The translations under genes and the position numbers were made by a program. From Acidobacteriota bacterium (GTDB lineage Bacteria > Acidobacteriota > Terriglobia > Terriglobales > Acidobacteriaceae): a stretch of DNA of 64,000 nt. Where the stretch lies: assembly GCA_018268895.1 (NCBI GenBank), contig JAFDVP010000007.1:682001-746000 (forward strand), in the 5' to 3' direction. The notes beneath the pieces were generated by a model. It worked only from the letters and a program-made list of their open reading frames with translations, did not search any database and had not been told where the DNA came from. Every line of letters begins with the position of its first letter. Within the stretch, counting starts at the first letter, position 1. Of this stretch, positions 62,061 to 64,000 are shown one piece after another.

Positions 62061-63089
62061 TCACCGGTACGCATGGCGGTCGGAGACGATTCTTAATGCT
62101 TCATCAAATCGTGTCTGCCGTGTGTTCTCTAAGAACTCTTCCAGATGAACTCTGCCATAGGCGGTTTTTGTCTGGTTGTCCACGAGACTGATCTCTCCTG
62201 CCCAGAACTTCCGCTGAAAGTCTCTGTATCCCGGCACACTCTCACTTTGACTCAGCGGCTTGCCGTATGAACCCTGCAGGAGGAAGACCGTGGCGTAGAA
62301 GAGGTGGGCGACCTGCCGGCTGAGGAAAAATCGGGCCAGATGGTACCGATCGGGTGGCTGTCCAAAGTACTCCTGAAGGAAGGCCCTCTCCTCTGTGTCA
62401 TCAGTGACGAGTATATTTGCAACGACTGCCAGATCAGCATAGCGGTCGTTCAGAAAAGCAGCCTCCCAGTCGACCAGCCATACGCGGTCTCCGTCGAAGA
62501 GGATATTGTCCGGCTTGAAGAGATCGTTGTGGCTTGAGACCATGTCCTCCTCGTGACGCGTGTAGGCTGCGGCCATTTGCGCATATCGGCCGAAGATTTC
62601 GTCACGTTCCTCTCTGGAGAGTATGTTTGCCTCCTGAAACTTCTGGATGAACCCGTCGACGGCAGGTCCCTGGTTCATCAGGAACATACATGTGGTATTG
62701 AGGTGATTCTCGACTCCGGAAAACGGCGGCAGAGCGTGTAGCGTGCGTAGCATAGCTGGCATCCGTACAAGGGCCTCGCTTACCGGAAAGGGCACCTCTT
62801 CGACGAAATCGGTGATAGAGATTCCGTCTTCGATGCTGGTGTACCAGACATGCGGGGCGAGACCTGCTTCCGCAGCCGCCCTCATGCAGGTGAAGTGGCG
62901 CGCAGGGCCGATCATCGCATTGGGACGCATGATGATCCGTAACAGGAATGGAGACCCTCGGGCGACGACGCGAAAGACAAGCGCCGAGGTACGTCCCTTG
63001 GTGATCGGGCGGATGTCTTCGATCTCGGTTACACCGAAAGCCTCGCGCAGGCTGCGAGTCACAGCTTCGCTTTTTTCTTGTGGAATCAT
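62061..63089 (-). CDS. APH/choline kinase-like phosphotransferase
   Basis: 342 residues, an aminoglycoside phosphotransferase-fold protein. The catalytic loop is H187-N188-D189 with N195 (SHNDLFKPDNIL), and the metal-binding D207 is in VWLVDWEAA. The N-terminal lobe has ITKGRTSALVFRV and the hinge EDGISITDFVEEV. Family members phosphorylate choline, ethanolamine, homoserine or antibiotics; the substrate here is open. GGAGG sits just before the ATG. It is convergent with the secreted protein gene. Confidence 0.85.
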   Translation of the reverse strand: MIPQEKSEAVTRSLREAFGVTEIEDIRPITKGRTSALVFRVVARGSPFLLRIIMRPNAMIGPARHFTCMRAAAEAGLAPHVWYTSIEDGISITDFVEEVPFPVSEALVRMPAMLRTLHALPPFSGVENHLNTTCMFLMNQGPAVDGFIQKFQEANILSREERDEIFGRYAQMAAAYTRHEEDMVSSHNDLFKPDNILFDGDRVWLVDWEAAFLNDRYADLAVVANILVTDDTEERAFLQEYFGQPPDRYHLARFFLSRQVAHLFYATVFLLQGSYGKPLSQSESVPGYRDFQRKFWAGEISLVDNQTKTAYGRVHLEEFLENTRQTRFDEALRIVSDRHAYR

Positions 63090-63419
63090 GGAGCCTCCGT
63101 GGTGGTTAGTCCGTTGACATTACCCGGAGAGCAGGCTGAAAACCAGTCTCGTTTTCAATGGTTTCGATTTGCTATTCTGAAAGTGGAGAAGGACAGGGCC
63201 GTGTCATTTGGTTCGCGTCGAATCGGCCATTGGCTGAGCCCCTGTCGGATCAAATTACAATTTCCTCCATCCTGATCAAACGCTCTTATTCTTTCCGTGA
63301 GCTGGATTCATTCTGGTGATGGATCGAGATTTTTTTCAGAAAGATGTCGCTAAAGGTGTGTCGCTGCCGCTAAACTTCCGTTGTTTTTGAATCGTCTCAA
63401 TTCGGAAGGCGGAAAACTC
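63090..63419. other. 330-base divergent promoter region
   Basis: No coding frame is supported. It lies between the APH-like and DUF1080 genes and is AT-richer than its surroundings. TTGACA at 63114-63119 lacks a matching -10. Confidence 0.5.
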
Positions 63420-64000
63420 ATGCCGGCATCGTATCGCTCTTGTGCGCGCTTCGTTTCGTCATCACTTCTTTGGGGAGCTACGCTCCTGATTTTTCCGGTT
63501 GCGCTTAGCGCTCAAACGGTGCCGCCGGCGTTGGAGTCTCCGGCTGCGCGGCCCCCGGTGGCTGGGCCGCACGGTGAAAAGCTTCCGGGAATGCCGAAAT
63601 TTCACGATCCCGCGCCTTACGACATCGACGAGCATACGGGCTACAAGCAGATTTTCGACGGCAAAAGTTTTGCCGGATGGGATGCCGACCCCAGCATATG
63701 GCGGGTCGAAGATGGGATCATGATTGGCGAGACGTTCGAGGGCAAGCCGAAGGGCAACAACTACATCGTCTATCGTGGCGACAGGATGCGCGACTTTGAC
63801 CTGAAGCTCCAGATGAAGATCGAGAAGGGCGGTGGTGGCGGCATCCAGTACCGCAGCCAGACTGGCATACCGTGGACAAGGCCCCAGCCCGCCGGTCTTC
63901 CGCCCTATGACCTCAAATTCATGATGACGGGCCCGCAGGCTGACTTCTGGTTCCCCGTGCGCGCATCAGCGGCTGCTTACACCGGCCAGTGGTACTCGGA
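63420..64000 (+). CDS. DUF1080 (3-keto-disaccharide hydrolase-like) protein, cut by window end
   Basis: 193 residues are visible and the frame stays open to the end of the window. Signal peptide (LLWGATLLIFPVALSAQ), a Pro-rich segment, then a concanavalin-like DUF1080 domain: YKQIFDGKSFAGWDADPSIW, EDGIMIGET, NNYIVYRGDRMRDFDLKLQM and GGGGGIQYRSQTG. The fold is a beta-jellyroll that binds sugars or cleaves 3-keto-glycosides. GGAAGGCGGA before the ATG supports the start. Confidence 0.88.
   Translation, partial: MPASYRSCARFVSSSLLWGATLLIFPVALSAQTVPPALESPAARPPVAGPHGEKLPGMPKFHDPAPYDIDEHTGYKQIFDGKSFAGWDADPSIWRVEDGIMIGETFEGKPKGNNYIVYRGDRMRDFDLKLQMKIEKGGGGGIQYRSQTGIPWTRPQPAGLPPYDLKFMMTGPQADFWFPVRASAAAYTGQWYS

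Overview
The window is bacterial, GC-rich over most of its length, with densely packed genes on both strands. The best guess is a soil acidobacterium (Acidobacteriota, Terriglobia/Acidobacteriaceae type). This is an inference from the gene content (large secreted beta-barrel proteins, a DUF885 peptidase, a DUF1080 protein, a TonB receptor, an ECF sigma unit with a HEAT-repeat anti-sigma protein) and from short dispersed palindromic repeats between genes. No database was searched. No rRNA, tRNA, CRISPR array or intact insertion sequence was seen.

Layout. 1-8.7 kb: a large LssY_C/beta-barrel outer-membrane protein, a ferritin-like protein, galU, an orphan sugar-binding lipoprotein and gatB. 8.8-16.5 kb: mfd, a cupin, a DUF885 metallopeptidase-like protein and a lipoprotein with an additional C-terminal membrane helix. 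16.5-24.5 kb: an FmdB zinc ribbon, a PIN-domain toxin with an unusual 232-residue partner, serA, a phospholipase D-like protein, an MsbA-like ABC exporter and a ygiB/ygiC-like pair. 24.6-33.3 kb: an AT-richer acyltransferase, a secreted protein, glutaminyl cyclase, a class V aminotransferase, yqeY, a T4-type endolysin, a TonB receptor, a MarR regulator and RNase HI. 33.4-36.5 kb: ECF sigma factor, zinc/HEAT anti-sigma factor and double-PDZ protein. A 71-residue protein with the same H-x3-C-x2-C motif follows.

37.3-60.2 kb is an exopolysaccharide/O-antigen locus. It starts with dTDP-rhamnose synthesis (rfbB, rfbA, rfbD, rfbC) plus a VOC protein and a GmhB-like HAD phosphatase. The initiating sugar transferase and a GT4 follow, then three housekeeping genes (dciA-like, gatC, gatA). 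The export and assembly part has a very large Wza-like secretin, Wzx flippase, fucosyltransferase-like GT11, three GT2 enzymes, a Wzy-like polymerase, a Wzz-type chain-length protein without a kinase domain, and a PAP2-Wzi fusion. Together these can make a rhamnose-containing repeat unit on undecaprenyl phosphate, flip it, polymerise it, export it, hold it at the surface and perhaps recycle the carrier lipid. galU at 4.8 kb can supply UDP-glucose.

60.3-64 kb: an ArsR/AHSA1 regulator pair with a recognisable promoter and palindrome, two small proteins, an APH-like kinase and the start of a DUF1080 protein.

Intergenic spaces carry at least three repeat types: a 60-70 bp element ending in cgaagatggggcaccc, a tgtcatcctgagcg-type element, and short gggctgaagccc-like palindromes. 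The most interesting leads are the PIN/232-residue pair with a likely CTG start, the PAP2-Wzi fusion, the sigma/HEAT anti-sigma/PDZ unit with a nearby mini zinc protein, and a dispersed repeat that supplies a start codon.
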